NCBI GenBank assembly: GCA_021234155.1
Contig: JAJEKV010000006.1
Span: 2,397,815 to 2,461,814, forward strand
DNA length: 64,000 nucleotides
Source: Isoetes taiwanensis
Lineage: Eukaryota > Streptophyta > Lycopodiopsida > Isoetales > Isoetaceae
Direction of reading: 5' to 3'
The notes under the pieces were generated by a model that was not told the DNA's origin, searched no databases, and saw only the letters and a program-made list of their open reading frames with translations. The position numbers were made by a program, and so were the translations under genes. Shown one piece after another: positions 35,178 to 46,900 of the stretch. Each line of letters starts with the position of its first letter. The first letter of the stretch is position 1.

Positions 35178-35180
<3 letters not shown>
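35113..35180 (+). other. LINE C 3' stem-loop and TTTCA tail
   Basis: TCATAGACCTGGTGGTCT contains the 5-bp stem AGACC/GGTCT. CGAAGACGGAATAATAGA and about seven tandem TTTCA units (about 35149-35180) follow, grading into (TC)n. The pentamer tail followed by TC suggests that the RT adds or extends short repeats when priming on TC targets. Confidence 0.75.

Positions 35181-35211
<31 letters not shown>
35181..35211. repeat. (TC)n between LINE C and LINE D
   Basis: About 30 bp of pure TC directly joining the tail of copy C to the truncated 5' end of copy D. Confidence 0.97.
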
Positions 35212-35213
<2 letters not shown>

Positions 35214-38071
35214 AGGATCATGACAGAGATGATCCCTTTTTCAATCTAGAACAGGATGCACTATCATTAATGCAACAGGGTGAGTTGTTGTTGCTAGGAG
35301 ACTTTAATGGCCGAATTGCTAGTAAACAGGCAGCAATTGCAAGTCCGGATGGAGAGCCCATGTGGATGGAAATGTTAAGCGAGGCAGAAGTAATGGAGCA
35401 GGGTTGGAATAGAAGCACACAGGATCAGATTAGGTGGCCTACTCCGCAAGGCAACCATTTGCTCAATATGTGCAGCGGCCTGGGCTTGGTAGTATATAAT
35501 GGAATTAGCAAGTTTCCTAACTCTAGCAAGCACACGTGCAGGAATGCCAGCGTGGTAGATATGGTTCTAGCTAGACCGCAATTTATTGACCAATTGGCTG
35601 ATGTACACATAGGAGAATATATGCCAAGGATAACAGATCATGCACCAGTGATAACTACCTTGCTTGTTGAGCATTGTGTGATGAGAAATGCATCACAACA
35701 GCAAATGCCAAGAAGAATCTATATGCGGTTTAATAAAGCAGATGCATTTAAAAAAAGATGTGAAGACAAGTCAGCGGGCATAGAGTGGCCAACCAGTGCT
35801 AATGCGCTCAGTGAGAAAATCAGTACGATCATTCTTGATGCTGCTCGGGAGACTTTTGTTTCCCAGAGGAAATTAAAAGGGCTCCCTTGTAATGGGTGGT
35901 TCGATTCGGCATGTAAAGCAAAAAGGGCAGAATTTAAAAATGCTAGAGGGCAGTCTAGAGAAAGGCTCAAAAGGGAGTATGTGAATTTGACTAAAGCAAA
36001 AAAGAAGAAATACTTATATCAGAAGCAGCAGGAGCTGGTAGAGGAATTGATATCACATCCAAAGGAATTTTGGAATAGGCTTAAGCCTGTATCGAATAAG
36101 GAATGTTCTCTAGATGTTGAGGCATTATTATGCCATGTGCGCAAGCTATATTATGTGCCGGGTGTGGCAAATTTGGATGCCCCTAAGTATATATGCGAAG
36201 ATGTATTTAAAGAAGAAGACCTTGTACAAGGACTTCGGAGACTAGCGAATGGCAAGGCCGCTGATACAGTAGGCTTGGTTGCCGAGATGATTAAATGGGC
36301 AGGAGAATCAGTACATGATGCACTAGTGACAATGTTTAATGCAGCATTACGAGAGGGGTTCCCTCAATCATGGCAGCTAAACAGAGTTATCCCATTACAC
36401 AAAGCAGGTGATATGTCTGATCCTGGTAATTACAGAATGATCATGGTTAGTAGTTTATTTGCTAAGTTATTTGCCACAATGCTGAATTGTAAGTTAAGTG
36501 GGTGGGCAGAGGAACATGATGTGAGGGCTAAGGGGCAAGCAGGATTTAGGCCTAAAAAATCCACAATAGACCATTTGGTCTCATTGCGTGCAATGATTGA
36601 TTCAGTAACAGGAAAAAAGAAGCCACTATATGCTCTCTTTGTAGACTTTACAAAGGCCTTCGATACAGTGAATAGGCGTAATTTATGGCTGAGGATGGAT
36701 GACCTGGGAGTGCCGGAAGACTTAAGAGAAGCAGTTAAAGTGTTATATGAAAAAGTGCTGATTCAGTTATCCTTCCCGTACTCAGATAGTTGCTCAGAGA
36801 CTGTAGAGAGCAATATTGGAGTTAAGCAAGGCTGCCCGCTTTCTCCCACCTTGTTTGGTCTGTTTATTGATCAATTAGAGAAATGGTTGGATGATCAAGG
36901 CGGAGATGGCACACCACTACATGGATATGTGATAAAATTATTAATATATGCAGACGATGTAATTATTCTATCACGCTCAATCTTAGGGATGCAGCAGCAT
37001 TTACAGGCGTTATCGAGATTTTGTGAGGAGAAAGGGATGCAGGTAAACTTGAATAAAACTAAAATAGTTGTCTTTGGTGCTAACAAAACAGGACATCTTA
37101 AGTTTTGCTATAATGATGGGGTGATAGAGATTGTGAAAGCTTATAAATACCTGGGTATTGAAGTCGATAAGAGTCCCAGTTGGAATGAAGCTGTGGATCA
37201 AAGGATAAATGGGGCCTTGAAGGCCCTATACAGCATGCAGCGCAGAAGTCATAAGGCTGAAATCTGGAACTTTGATATGAAAAGAACACTTTATAAAGTG
37301 TTGGTGCAAACAGTATTGCTTTATGGTTGCGAAGTGTGGGGGCCTGGGTTAGCTGCAGACACTTGGAAGAAAGTGGAAAAAGTTCAAAAAAAATTTTTGA
37401 GAACGGAACTAGGTGTTAAGGCGCAAACGCCTTATGATATGTTACTTGCTGAATGTGGATTGATGCCCGTAGAGGTGGAAGCGCTATGTAGGATGCTTGT
37501 GTACCTTTGTAAAGTACTATTTAAGATGCCTGATAACAGCCTACCCCGTCTGGCTGTGGAAGAAACACGTGCGAAGGGTTGGTATGCTGAAGTTGAAAAA
37601 TGGATGGACAAGTGGGGTTTAAAGGTAAGTGAGCTATGGGATAACCGTGATGACATTAGATCCTGGGTGCGTGAACGTGTGATCAGAATGCAATGGAGGG
37701 TACCGGAGGTCAAAAAGGCATTTTATGTACAGTACATTAATCCGGCTCTAGAAGAAGCCAAGTACCTGAAAGAGGGAATATCACTCAAGCTCAGGCATGC
37801 AATTAGCAGAATGAGACTTAGTTCTCATCGGCTTGGGATAGAAGTTGGGAGATGGGGCGACATTCCGCATGAATTGAGACTATGTAAGACATGTAATCTG
37901 CAAGTGGTTGAGGACGAGAAGCATGTGCTTTTGGATTGTACCGCATATACTCAACTAAGACATAAGTATGACATTAGGGCCACTACTTTACTAAATCTCT
38001 TTGAGATGTCAGGATATGTGCTGGGCAAGTTCATAGGTGAAGTTTTAGATTTACGAGAGAATCGGTTTTAA
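35212..38071 (+). CDS. LINE D endonuclease (C-terminal half)-RT-zinc protein, open frame
   Basis: The frame is open from the TC junction; the first ATG is at 35270, giving 933 codons. Residues about 5-14 are LLLLGDFNGR, and T122-D123-H124 (TDHAP) is the endonuclease catalytic His motif. RT spans about residues 320-620: QAGFRPKKSTIDHLV, FVDFTKAFDT (D459), VKQGCPLSPTLFGLF, and YADD at 560-563. A thumb and connection follow, then RMRLSSHRLGIEVGRWG. The C-x2-C-x9-H-x4-C motif is C872, C875, H885, C890. All RT catalytic residues are present. The N-terminal half of the endonuclease and ORF1 are lost by 5' truncation, so the copy cannot move by itself. It is the reference for this family. Confidence 0.9.
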
Positions 38072-38229
38072 AAATGGACAGTGCATGGAGCAGAGAAGAG
38101 GGGGAGGAGACCAATGCAATCCTATCAGAGGATGCGTTGGATGAATTATTCTATAATTTATGATTGTATTATTCGTCTCATAGACCTGGTGGTCTACGGA
38201 CGCGATTAATAAACATTTCATTTCATTTC

Positions 38230-38232
<3 letters not shown>
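35212..38232 (+). mobile_element. TC-associated LINE, copy D (5' truncated, intact frame)
   Basis: Copy D begins inside the endonuclease immediately after (TC)n and ends with AGACCTGGTGGTCT (about 38182-38195), ACGGACGCGATTAATAAACA, about four TTTCA units and (TC)n. Its 3' stem-loop is identical to that of copy C. The retained coding part is open throughout, which suggests it is the youngest copy here. Confidence 0.9.

Positions 38233-38302
<70 letters not shown>
38233..38302. repeat. (TC)n between LINE D and LINE E
   Basis: About 70 bp of pure TC joining the tail of copy D to the truncated 5' end of copy E. Confidence 0.97.
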
Positions 38303-38304
<2 letters not shown>

Positions 38305-39422
38305 CCTTCTGTGATGATACTAAAATGCAAGTGAGTTTAGAGAAGACAAAGTTCATGGCAGTAGGTATTCTCAGACAAAATTTCCAGTTTCACTATAAGG
38401 GAGAGATGGTCCAAATGTGTGATACATACATATCTTGGATTACACAGAAACCATAGGTGGAATACTTGTATATCACGAAGAATAGAAGGAGGGCTCAAAT
38501 CACTATATGCAATGCAGAGCAAATGTAGAAAGGTACATTTGTGGTCATGGGATTTAAAGCTAAAACTCTTTCTGCCTTTAGTCAAATCAGTGACACTTTA
38601 TGGTTGTGAGATATGGGGACCGAATATAGCACAAGGGTTATGGAAAGACATTGAGCAGGTCATGATCAAATTCCTGAGACTGGAACTTGGGGCTAAAGCC
38701 CAAACACCGTATGCTATGATGCTTGCAGAAAGTGGACAAATGCCAATGGAAGGAGAGGCTTTATATAGATGTGTTAAGTACTTGAAGAGAATATGGCAGA
38801 TGAATCATACTCGCCTCCCTCACATCGCAATGCAAGCTAGCGAGAATCGAGGTTGGTTTATTGATGTCAAAGAATGGTTAGGAAAGTGGGGAATATTATG
38901 GGAAGATGCAATAGCGCAGTAGGGCGATCTGAGACAGTGGATCAAATGCAAAGTGATTGATAAAATATGGGCCAACCCAAAGACAAAAATGAGTATGTAT
39001 CGAGCCAAGATGAACCCAAGCCTAGAAATAGCCGAGCATTTGAAAGCAAATATATCAATTAATAGAAGACATGCTATTTGCCGGATCCGTCTTAGTTCAC
39101 ACCGCCTGGGCGTTGAAATAGGAAGATGGTGCAATATTCCGCAGTATTTACGGACTTGTCGAGTTCGAGCAACCCACTTGCACCAATTTTTCTTGGCAGA
39201 ACCGAATAACCTAGGTTCATATATCATTGAAGTTACCCAATATAGAGACTCTGTTACCAAAAAACTACATGATATGTTTAAAAATGATGATTGTATAGAT
39301 GAGTTGAGAGATGAGAATGAATAAGTTCCTGAGGAGGACTATTCATATATATGATTGATGTAAATTTTTGGCATCTAAATAGACCTAAGAGGTCTCCACA
39401 GACGTAATAAATACACTTCACT
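38303..39422 (+). mobile_element. TC-associated LINE, copy E (3' end only)
   Basis: Severely 5'-truncated copy that starts just after the RT catalytic box (reading MQVSLEKTKFMAVGI) and runs to the 3' UTR. The stem-loop is AGACCTAAGAGGTCT (39381-39395), then CCACAGACGTAATAAATA and a CACTTCACTTC tail into (TC)n and (CCCT)n. The loop-proximal base pair matches copy B rather than C and D, so E belongs to the B-like subfamily. Confidence 0.87.
38325..39324 (+). pseudogene. LINE E RT thumb and C-terminal region, zinc motif deleted
   Basis: The frames 38419-38922 and 38953-39324 are collinear with copy B (HRWNTCISRRIEGGLKSLYAMQ, LYGCEIWGPNIAQGLW, RIRLSSHRLGVEIGRWCN). A TAG near 38920 separates them. 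After CRVRATHL the sequence jumps to FFLAEPNNLGSYIIEV, so the C-x2-C-x9-H-x4-C region and about 30 residues are deleted. Dead copy. Confidence 0.8.
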
Positions 39423-39468
39423 TCTCTCTCTCTCTCTCCCTCCCTCCCTCCCTCCCTCCCCCCCTCCC
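39423..39468. repeat. (TC)n grading into (CCCT)n
   Basis: A short TC tract (to about 39437) continues as CCCT units (to about 39468). This is the downstream edge of the C-D-E LINE array. Confidence 0.9.
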
Positions 39469-40870
39469 TTTTCTTGTTCTTTTTAATCACCAACAATATA
39501 TCATATTATTGTAGATTATTTACTTAAACCAAATGAGTAAATAGCATATATGTATTGCATTGTACACAAATATTCTTGTAGCTGCATAAAGCATTCAACT
39601 AAGCTCCTTCTGGTAATATACACAGATCATTATTGTCCAAAAAGCATGGTCAAGATTCCTTGACAGGAACACCTCTGACAAAGAAACTAAATTTCTTAGG
39701 CAACTCAGCTAATTTTGCCATTTGGAACCTCAAAATCGAAGATCAGGTTTTGTATTTAGGGTTCATTTCAACATTTGAGACTCTTTCTACTTCATTTAAA
39801 ACAACCTAATGATATTTAGGGATTCAACCCAGATCCGAGGTCGTTTAGTAGATCCGCTTCAAAGCAATTTGAAGTGATTTGAGGGGACTTTCTTTGTTTA
39901 AATCTCTACAATTCATCTCAAAGATTAATCAAACTGCCATTCAGCCTAATTCTTGGAGCAATCCAATCTATATCTAACCAATTTTGTGCTACAAATATCG
40001 TTCTATTGCTTTAGCATCATTTGAAAAGTTTCATTTTTTTTTTTACTAGGCAATATTATCTCGGGCACAAATGTGATAAGGTAAGGTGTTCCTGAGCACA
40101 TCCACCCCCTGTCAAAGACATAAACAAATTAGGTGATATCGCATTGTGGGTTGCCTGACATTGCCTATCATATTTTTGTTGATTGCCTGTGATGCATTAT
40201 CAGATGGAAGAAGGGAACTTGGTGCCTTTTCTTATCCACAGTAGCAAGCGGTGCATCTGATAGCTTCTTAGCAAATGCCTGGAGCAAATGCCCAGGCACG
40301 TGAGATGCATCCAATATCCGAAGATGTAATGACCATATGGGTATTACACTTATATTTACAAATATAGCCGTCACATGGATGCAGAAAGGTAGTTGCACAA
40401 GACAACGTTCGAACTCAAGCCACATACTTTTGCTAAGTGCGCTGCCTATATTCCTTGGTGATATTCTGTTGCATCTTCCTCATATGCACAACAACTTCCA
40501 AGAGGTTCTAGAATATTCAAGAACCTACATGTATATGCGACATTTGGCAAGATCTCATCCGTTGGAGTGGCACAATTTGGACCATTGGTTTAGATATATA
40601 TATAAAGGAGCCGCATCCTTGTCGAACCATTCTAGTTCAATACTAATCTTGAGCCTTCTAGGCATCTGTGTTATATTCCTGCTTGTCTTGGGCCACTGTA
40701 TTCTTGATTCTTCATTATACATCAAATTCTTTTCCAATCTTTGTGTATTTCTTGCATATTTTTAAAGTATTTTTTTTTGTTTTCACACAGGTTCATGATA
40801 ATTTGAACGGAATCCCTTACCAGTTCTTGTCTGCCCTTAGCCTAAGTATTTTTTTCCTCACATTTGGTGT
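39469..40870. other. Region without a recognisable gene
   Basis: AT-rich sequence. A plus-strand frame at 40337-40765 has hydrophobic patches but no recognised family, codon signal or splice context, so it is not called as a gene. Confidence 0.45.
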
Positions 40871-41100
40871 TTCTGTCTCTATGGAGGAGGTTTCAACCTT
40901 ATTACAGCAAGTCCAACAGTTTGTTCGAGTATGTCAGCAGTTGCAGTTAGATCATAAAGAGGCTAAAGATCACGTAGCTGCTCATGAGTCAGCCTCTAGC
41001 TCTGGTCAGCTTTTCTAAAAAGTTTGATGATACTTGGTCCAAACTCCCGGTTTTTAAATCATATTCAACTTGTAATTCAGCTCTATCTTTACAGATATCC
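40871..41100 (+). pseudogene. Ty3/gypsy-type Gag fragment, upstream part
   Basis: A short frame starting MEEVSTLLQQVQQFVRVCQQLQ resembles the N-terminal helix of plant Ty3/gypsy Gag proteins. It degrades after SSGQLF into a different frame (SKKFDDTWSKLPVFK). It lies immediately upstream of a truncated LINE and continues after it with a clearer Gag core (41775-42290). Assignment depends on that partner. Confidence 0.45.
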
Positions 41101-41774
41101 CATAGCTCAAGTTGGATTGGTGCGCTCTAGAGCAGGTCAAAATGGCCCATTACAAGGAGCACATCAACCCCGTGTTAGCCCGGGGCCCACAGCTCGACCT
41201 GCGTTCCCAGCTGCCCCTGAAAAAGCGCAGACTCATTGCCTCCATTCGCACAGGTGCCCACCATCTTCGCATCGAGACGGGCAGGTGGATTGGGGAGCCC
41301 CGCCAGGACAGGCTCTGTCAGTGCTGTCAAACGGGTGCCATTGAGGATGAGTCTCACACTTTCCAGAGTTGCCCAGCGTTCAGTCAGATCCGGGCCAGAT
41401 ACGCTCCCTTAGTACGGCCGGACGTGCCCTTGCATTTGCTGATGAACACACAGTCAGTACGTGCCCTGGGGTCATACATTCAGGAGGTACTGGACCTGCG
41501 GGGTCACCTTTGCCCCCGCCTGGCTGCCCGCTGACTAGGCACTACGGGTGTGGTGCATGACTGTATATATTTGGGTGTTTCTGCATTTTATATGATTAGC
41601 ACAGTTTGTCAGCAGGCTGATTGCTGCCACGGTTTTTCCCTCGAAAACCCTTCCGGGCGGGGGTTTTTTAATCCGGGCAGTAATCCGCTTGCTGCGTTTT
41701 TTGTATTGGGTCCCATAGACCGATTGGTCTCCGTGGATGATAAAAGTACCTTCCTTCCTTCCTTCCTTCCTTCT
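41101..41774 (+). mobile_element. 5'-truncated LINE, family 2 (copy c), tail (CTTC)n, inside Gag fragment
   Basis: The frame 41112-41534 encodes the family-2 C-terminus: HYKEHINPVLARGP, RTGAHHLRIETGRW and the zinc motif CQCCQTGAIEDESHTFQSC. The 3' UTR carries hairpin GGTTTTTCCCTCGAAAACC (41631-41649), GGGGGTTTTTTAATCC, then the terminal stem-loop AGACCGATTGGTCT (41717-41730). CCGTGGATG and (CTTC)n follow (41749-41773). AGCTCAAGTTGG before the 5' end and AGCTTCAAGTTGG after the tail may be an imperfect target duplication. The copy lacks catalytic domains. Confidence 0.8.
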
Positions 41775-42294
41775 TATATGGCCAGCTTCAAGTTGGTTTG
41801 CTCTACTGCTAGATAGAGGAGCTCTATAGTTGCAAGACTTTGTTGCTTTCACTGCTGAGCTAGAGGCATATAGCGATTCAAAATTCAGCAATATTGAGCA
41901 AGGCTCTCAACCAACCCCAGTTTATGCATCTGGATTTCACCAAATTGCAATTGATACTGCTTGGGATGCTATTACTCTCCGTGATTATTTCCGAAGAGGA
42001 CTTAATGTTAAGGATATGTTGTTGATTGTGGAGGATAACAAGACGTTGGACGAAACTATAGGACTTGCAGTTCACTATGATAATTGGCTCTTCAAATCCA
42101 GCGGCCAGGGAAGGAGCAACCAATGGCTAGGGAATGAGTGGCCCGACAACCCAACGACCCAAGAAGATCAACAGGTTATAGAGGAAGTTCATGTATCACA
42201 GGGTTTTTCAGCCGAGATTCCTCCTCATAATATTAGCAATAGACTCCTACATCGATTCAAATTGATTTGGAGTATGTTGAATGTTTTAGGTTGA
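41775..42294 (+). pseudogene. Ty3/gypsy-type Gag fragment, downstream part
   Basis: The 154-codon frame from 41830 matches the core of plant retrotransposon Gag (FHQIAIDTAWDAITLRDYFRRGL, then LDETIGLAVHYDNWLF). This is the capsid-like region of Ty3/gypsy elements. No zinc knuckle, protease or RT follows, and no LTR was found. It is an isolated fragment interrupted by the truncated LINE upstream. Confidence 0.6.
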
Positions 42295-42528
42295 TTCAAA
42301 GTTTTTCAGGTAGATTTGCAGCTATTATTAGGTTATTGCAGGCCAATTTCATGATGAACAAATCAGATTCAAGGTTTTAACAAAGTTTCAAGCTGATTTG
42401 GTCCATTGAAGGCTTTTTTGGCTGATTCAAGGCTTCCTAGACAAATGTAAAGCTATTATTAAGTTATTACAAGATGATTTTATGATGAACAAGTTAGATT
42501 CAAGGCTTTAACAAGGTTTCAAGCTGAT
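42293..42528. repeat. Imperfect tandem duplication, about 110-bp units
   Basis: Two copies of a segment containing AGCTATTATTAGGTTATT, CATGATGAACAAATCAGATTC and AACAAAGTTTCAAGCTGATTT lie at about 42293-42400 and 42422-42528, with roughly 80 percent identity by eye. Non-coding. Confidence 0.65.
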
Positions 42529-42692
42529 TTCAAGCTGATCTGGGTGTTTCTTTGGTCAAATCTTGATTTGCCTTTGCTTTATTTTACTTCTGGACAATCC
42601 CTAAATATTGGCTGACTCCGGTCTATTTTTTTATTCCCAAGATCAGAAGTATGTGATCTAGCCACGCAAGTGCACAGAGAAAAAAAAAGGGA

Positions 42693-42705
42693 TTTCTCTC
42701 TTTCT

Positions 42706-42800
<95 letters not shown>
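42693..42800. repeat. (TC)n microsatellite upstream of LINE F
   Basis: A slightly interrupted TC tract of about 108 bp, preceded by no recognisable LINE 3' stem-loop and followed by LINE F. It keeps the same orientation rule (TC on the LINE sense strand). Confidence 0.93.
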
Positions 42801-42804
<4 letters not shown>

Positions 42805-43815
42805 GTTTCTCTGAGACACACTTGGCCAAATAAACTCTTTGCGATTGAAGCAAAAAATAAAGCACAAATTAATTAATTAGAGAATAAAAGCGAGTTTTGA
42901 AAATTTTGAGGGGACAACTTTAGGCCCACCACAAGGTAAAAAAAGGTAATACTGTACCTTTACATTAATTCTCATTTTTGTTACCTCTCTGCTGATATTG
43001 CGTTCTATAAAACTAAAGGACATGTTTATGTAATAGGGGACATGAATGGCAGGCTCAAGAATAAGCAAGCTACTGTTTTGGCTCATGAAGGAAATCATTT
43101 GTGGCTTATGGAACAGACAGACCCTTTGTTGTCATGGCCTAGGACCTCTTGTGATATGCATTTGAATAAAATGGGAGAACACATTCTTGACTTACGTAAA
43201 GCGCATGAATTAGTCGTGTATAATGGTGCTGCTGTATTTCCAGAATCCAACAAATACACATGTTTTTAGCCCAATGGAAATAGTACTGTGGATATGTTGT
43301 TGGGAAGTCCAGATGATATGACTAGTTTTGAAGTTCTTCCTCAGCATGAGGACTCTGATCATGCCCCTCTTGTCATAAAATACAAGATGAAAGTCAAATG
43401 TACGGGGAAAAGCAAAAAACAAGCCCGACCCAGGTTTAAAGTGCAATATAAACTTGCTGGGCAATATGAGAAAGCAATTGATTCAGGCTTGGAAGGAACT
43501 CTTTGGCCTACAGATGATGTTGAAGAAATGCATACACTGCTTAAAGCAGTCCTATCGCAAGCCGCAGCGAGTGTCTTTGGACTTACTAAACCAAGGTCAG
43601 CTAAATACCATAATAAAAAGTGGTTTGATCACGAATGTATTATGGCAAAGCGCGCATTCCAAGCTGCTATAGACAAATGTGCTGCCAAGAGAGATTATAA
43701 GAATCTTGTTAAGCATAAAAAGCGAAAATGGGGAAGGGAACACCTGCAAAAACTTCTAGATGATATTGCAGTGGATCCAAAATGCTTTTGGACAAAACTG
43801 CAACATCCCATTGAA
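42801..43815 (+). mobile_element. TC-associated LINE, copy F (divergent, truncated)
   Basis: A sixth, more divergent LINE follows the (TC)n. Degenerate endonuclease text lies at 42801-43020. From about 43030 it reads VIGDMNGRLKNK (GDxNGR motif), then DSDHAPLVIKYKM (about 43340-43390). The linker KKWFDHECIMAKRAF...DPKCFWTKLQHP (to about 43810) corresponds to GWFD...PKEFWNRLKP in copy D. The RT is absent. The sequence changes to unrelated text (ACCCGAAACGGGAACGGGAA), and an L1-like LINE is inserted 120 bp further on. A TAG interrupts the endonuclease near 43267. Confidence 0.75.
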
Positions 43816-43959
43816 TTCATAGCTACCCGAAACGGGAACGGGAACTTGGGTCCAAAATTTGGAGCGGGAACGAATGGGAACATGAACGTCCAACTTCGAA
43901 AATTTTTAAAACTTAAAATGATTTTGGAGTTCCCTTTATCTCAACCCTTAACCCTGATA

Positions 43960-46900
43960 TCTTGCTTGTCCAGGAGCATAAGATTCATGACCCAAATCAC
44001 AATGATATTATATCTAGATCTCTTCCCCCCAATTTTAGAGTTTGGTCCATCAGTGCTAACGATTCGTCTGCAGGAATTGCTATTGCATGGAATCAGAGAA
44101 TCAGTCTAGATGTAACTCATATGATACACGACAATAATGGTAGATGGCAGATTTTTGTAGGTAAACTAGGCTCCGATACTATTGCAATCACCAATGTTTA
44201 CTCTTACCACAATCCCTCTGACAGTATTATGGTGTGGAATAAGATCAACCGGAGCCTAGCCAGCATAGATGTTGATGATCTTATCCTTGCAGGTGATTTT
44301 AATATGGTTACAGACAGCTTTATGAAGAACAAGAACTTTAAGGCTCTCTTGCCTCAAGAGATGTGTGCCTGGGCCAATCTCCTCACTGATCACAATCTTA
44401 GGATGGCCAGGACCAAGCCCAATTCCTTTAGCTGGTCTGATCATAGGGCTGACCCTATTTGTTGCCTACATGACCGTTTCTACCTGAGTGAGAACTTGTG
44501 GACCATTAGTAGCAGAGTAGATAATATGACTGGTTATACCCTATCTGATCATTATCCTCAGCAAATTATTCTGACTGGCAAAAATAATCATAGCAGCAGA
44601 AAATCCTTTTTCAAGCTGAATGTTAGCCTTTTAGATCATGAGGATTTCCTTGCTAAGCTCCAGGATATTATCAATTGCCATCCCAAACCGGTTGGGGACA
44701 TAGGCTGGATGTGGTGGTGGATCAACCTTGACAAACATATCAAAAGCTGGTTGAAAGGTTGGGGAAAAGAGATTCACTATCAGAAGCATGCTAATCTTTC
44801 CCAATTAAGACAAAGGCTCAGTACTGCCCCAGCTGACATGCAAGATGACATCAAGATTCAGATTGAGAAAGAGGAAATCAGCATTGCAAAAGGATGGAAG
44901 ATGAAAGCCAAGATCAAAGAGCTGAAGGAAGACGAGAGATGCAACTCCAAGTATTTCTTCATCAAAGCCAAAACCAAGCTCAAGAGAAATCAAATTGAAG
45001 AAGTCAAGGTTGGGGACACTCTCATTTATGGAGATCTTAATCTTAAAAGAGCTGATGTTTACCATTTTACTAAAATTATGGGTACCAACACTGATTGTTC
45101 AGACGAGATGATGGACTTGTTCATTAATATTAACAGCAAAGTTAATAGGGACCAAAACGACTTGATCTCATCCCCTTTCACTGATCATGAGCTCAGGGAT
45201 GTTATCTCAGGTATGGACAATGGGAAAACCCCGGGACCAGATGGTCTCCCTGCGGAATTTTTTAAAAAAGGCCTGGCCAATTTTAAGTGATGGAGTTACC
45301 AAGCTTGCCAATGAGTTCAGGATTTGCAAATGTTTGGATGCCAGAATCAACACGAGTCTTATTACCCTTATCCCAAAGACTGATTCTCCTACTTCCTTTG
45401 CTGATCTCACTTACTAACGTCATTTATAAGATAATTGCAGGTGCGCTGGCTGCAAGACTCAAGAAAATTTTAGACACTGCTATTAGCAGTACTCAATTAG
45501 CATACCTCAAGGACAGATTTATCCTTGACAATGTAGTCACTGCAATTTTAGGATTGCACTGGGCCAAGGACTCCAACCAAGACATTGCTCTTCTCAAATT
45601 GGACATCACGAAAGCCTTCGATACGGTCAGTTGGAATTTTTTGTTTAAATGTTGCAGGGCTTTGGGATTCAATGAGGAAAGCATAGGTATGTTCAAGGCT
45701 ATTTTGGGTAATTCTAGATCTGCAGTGCTTATTAATGGCGAATGTAGCCCCCTTTTTGCATTAAAAAGAGGGGTCAAACAAGGTTGTCCTCTCGCTCCCT
45801 TTCTGTTTTTAATCGTGATGGAAGCCTTGCATAGCAGATTGGAAGCTGCCAAAAATAACAACTCTATCAAGGGCCTCCAACTTCCAGATAATTCCCAGGT
45901 GGACCAAATTCCTCAACGGGCACTTTGCTGATGACACCTTCATTTTGACCTCTATGGATCGAAATTCCATCATCACCACTCAGCAAATCCTTCAAGATTT
46001 TGGTCAGGCTTCAGGTTGCAGAATCAACCTCCTTAAATCTGCTATTAAATTGATAAAGGTACCCAAGCAGCTAGCCTTTTTGGCTGTAAGTATTACTCCC
46101 TATGTACTAAATCTAAGATCTTGGGTATCCCATTTGCCATCAGAAGTAACGCTTCTGATTTGTGGAATGACATTACTGATAAATTCTATAAAAAGGTTGA
46201 TACCCTGAACTCTAAATATCTCTCTAAAAATGGTAGAGCTATAATAGCCAACTTTGTGATCTCCTCCTCGCAGGTTTACCAGTCCTCAGTTATTTTGGCT
46301 TCCAAAAAAGTTACTAACAAGCTTCAAAGTATTATTGGCAGGTTTATCTCTTGTGGCCAAAACAGAAGATGTTGGTACCCAGTGTCCATGGAAGAGTGTT
46401 GCAAACCCAAAACTGAAGGTGGATTAGGCACAATAAATATCAGGAAGCAAGGCCTGGCATTGGCAGCAAAATATTTTCATAAGGCTTCCTATGAGAAAAT
46501 TAAGCATCCCATCTCAATTCTGATCAGGCATTATATCAACAAATGCCACCCTTATGGCTGGAGAAACCTCAAAATGGAACTGCCTCATTCCATCTTTTTT
46601 CCCTTCTCAGTTCCTGCCACTACTCCAGGCCTTATTAAAAAATGGATCAAGGCTTGGCTTGAAGTTAGACAAATGTACACTTGGGAAAAAGGTTTATCCA
46701 TGGAGCAATCCATTTTCTGGAATCCTGCTCTCATTCTTGATAATCCCAATATATGTCTAGCCTGTCACTTCCCTGAGCAAGCAAAACTATGGAAGCAAAA
46801 AGGGATTATCTTGATCAGTGACCTTTATGATAATAATGGGATTATTCTATTCCACAACTCTGTCCTTGCAGGGGAAGGTCATCAAACGCAAATGCTCTAT

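Noticed and set aside
40395-40450. Second tRNA-like B box (GAGTTCGAACG on the minus strand)
   Set aside because: No convincing A box at a proper distance and no flanking repeat; likely chance.
40337-40765. 142-codon frame with hydrophobic patches as a membrane protein gene
   Set aside because: No family resemblance, atypical composition and no splice or start context; probably chance in AT-rich DNA.
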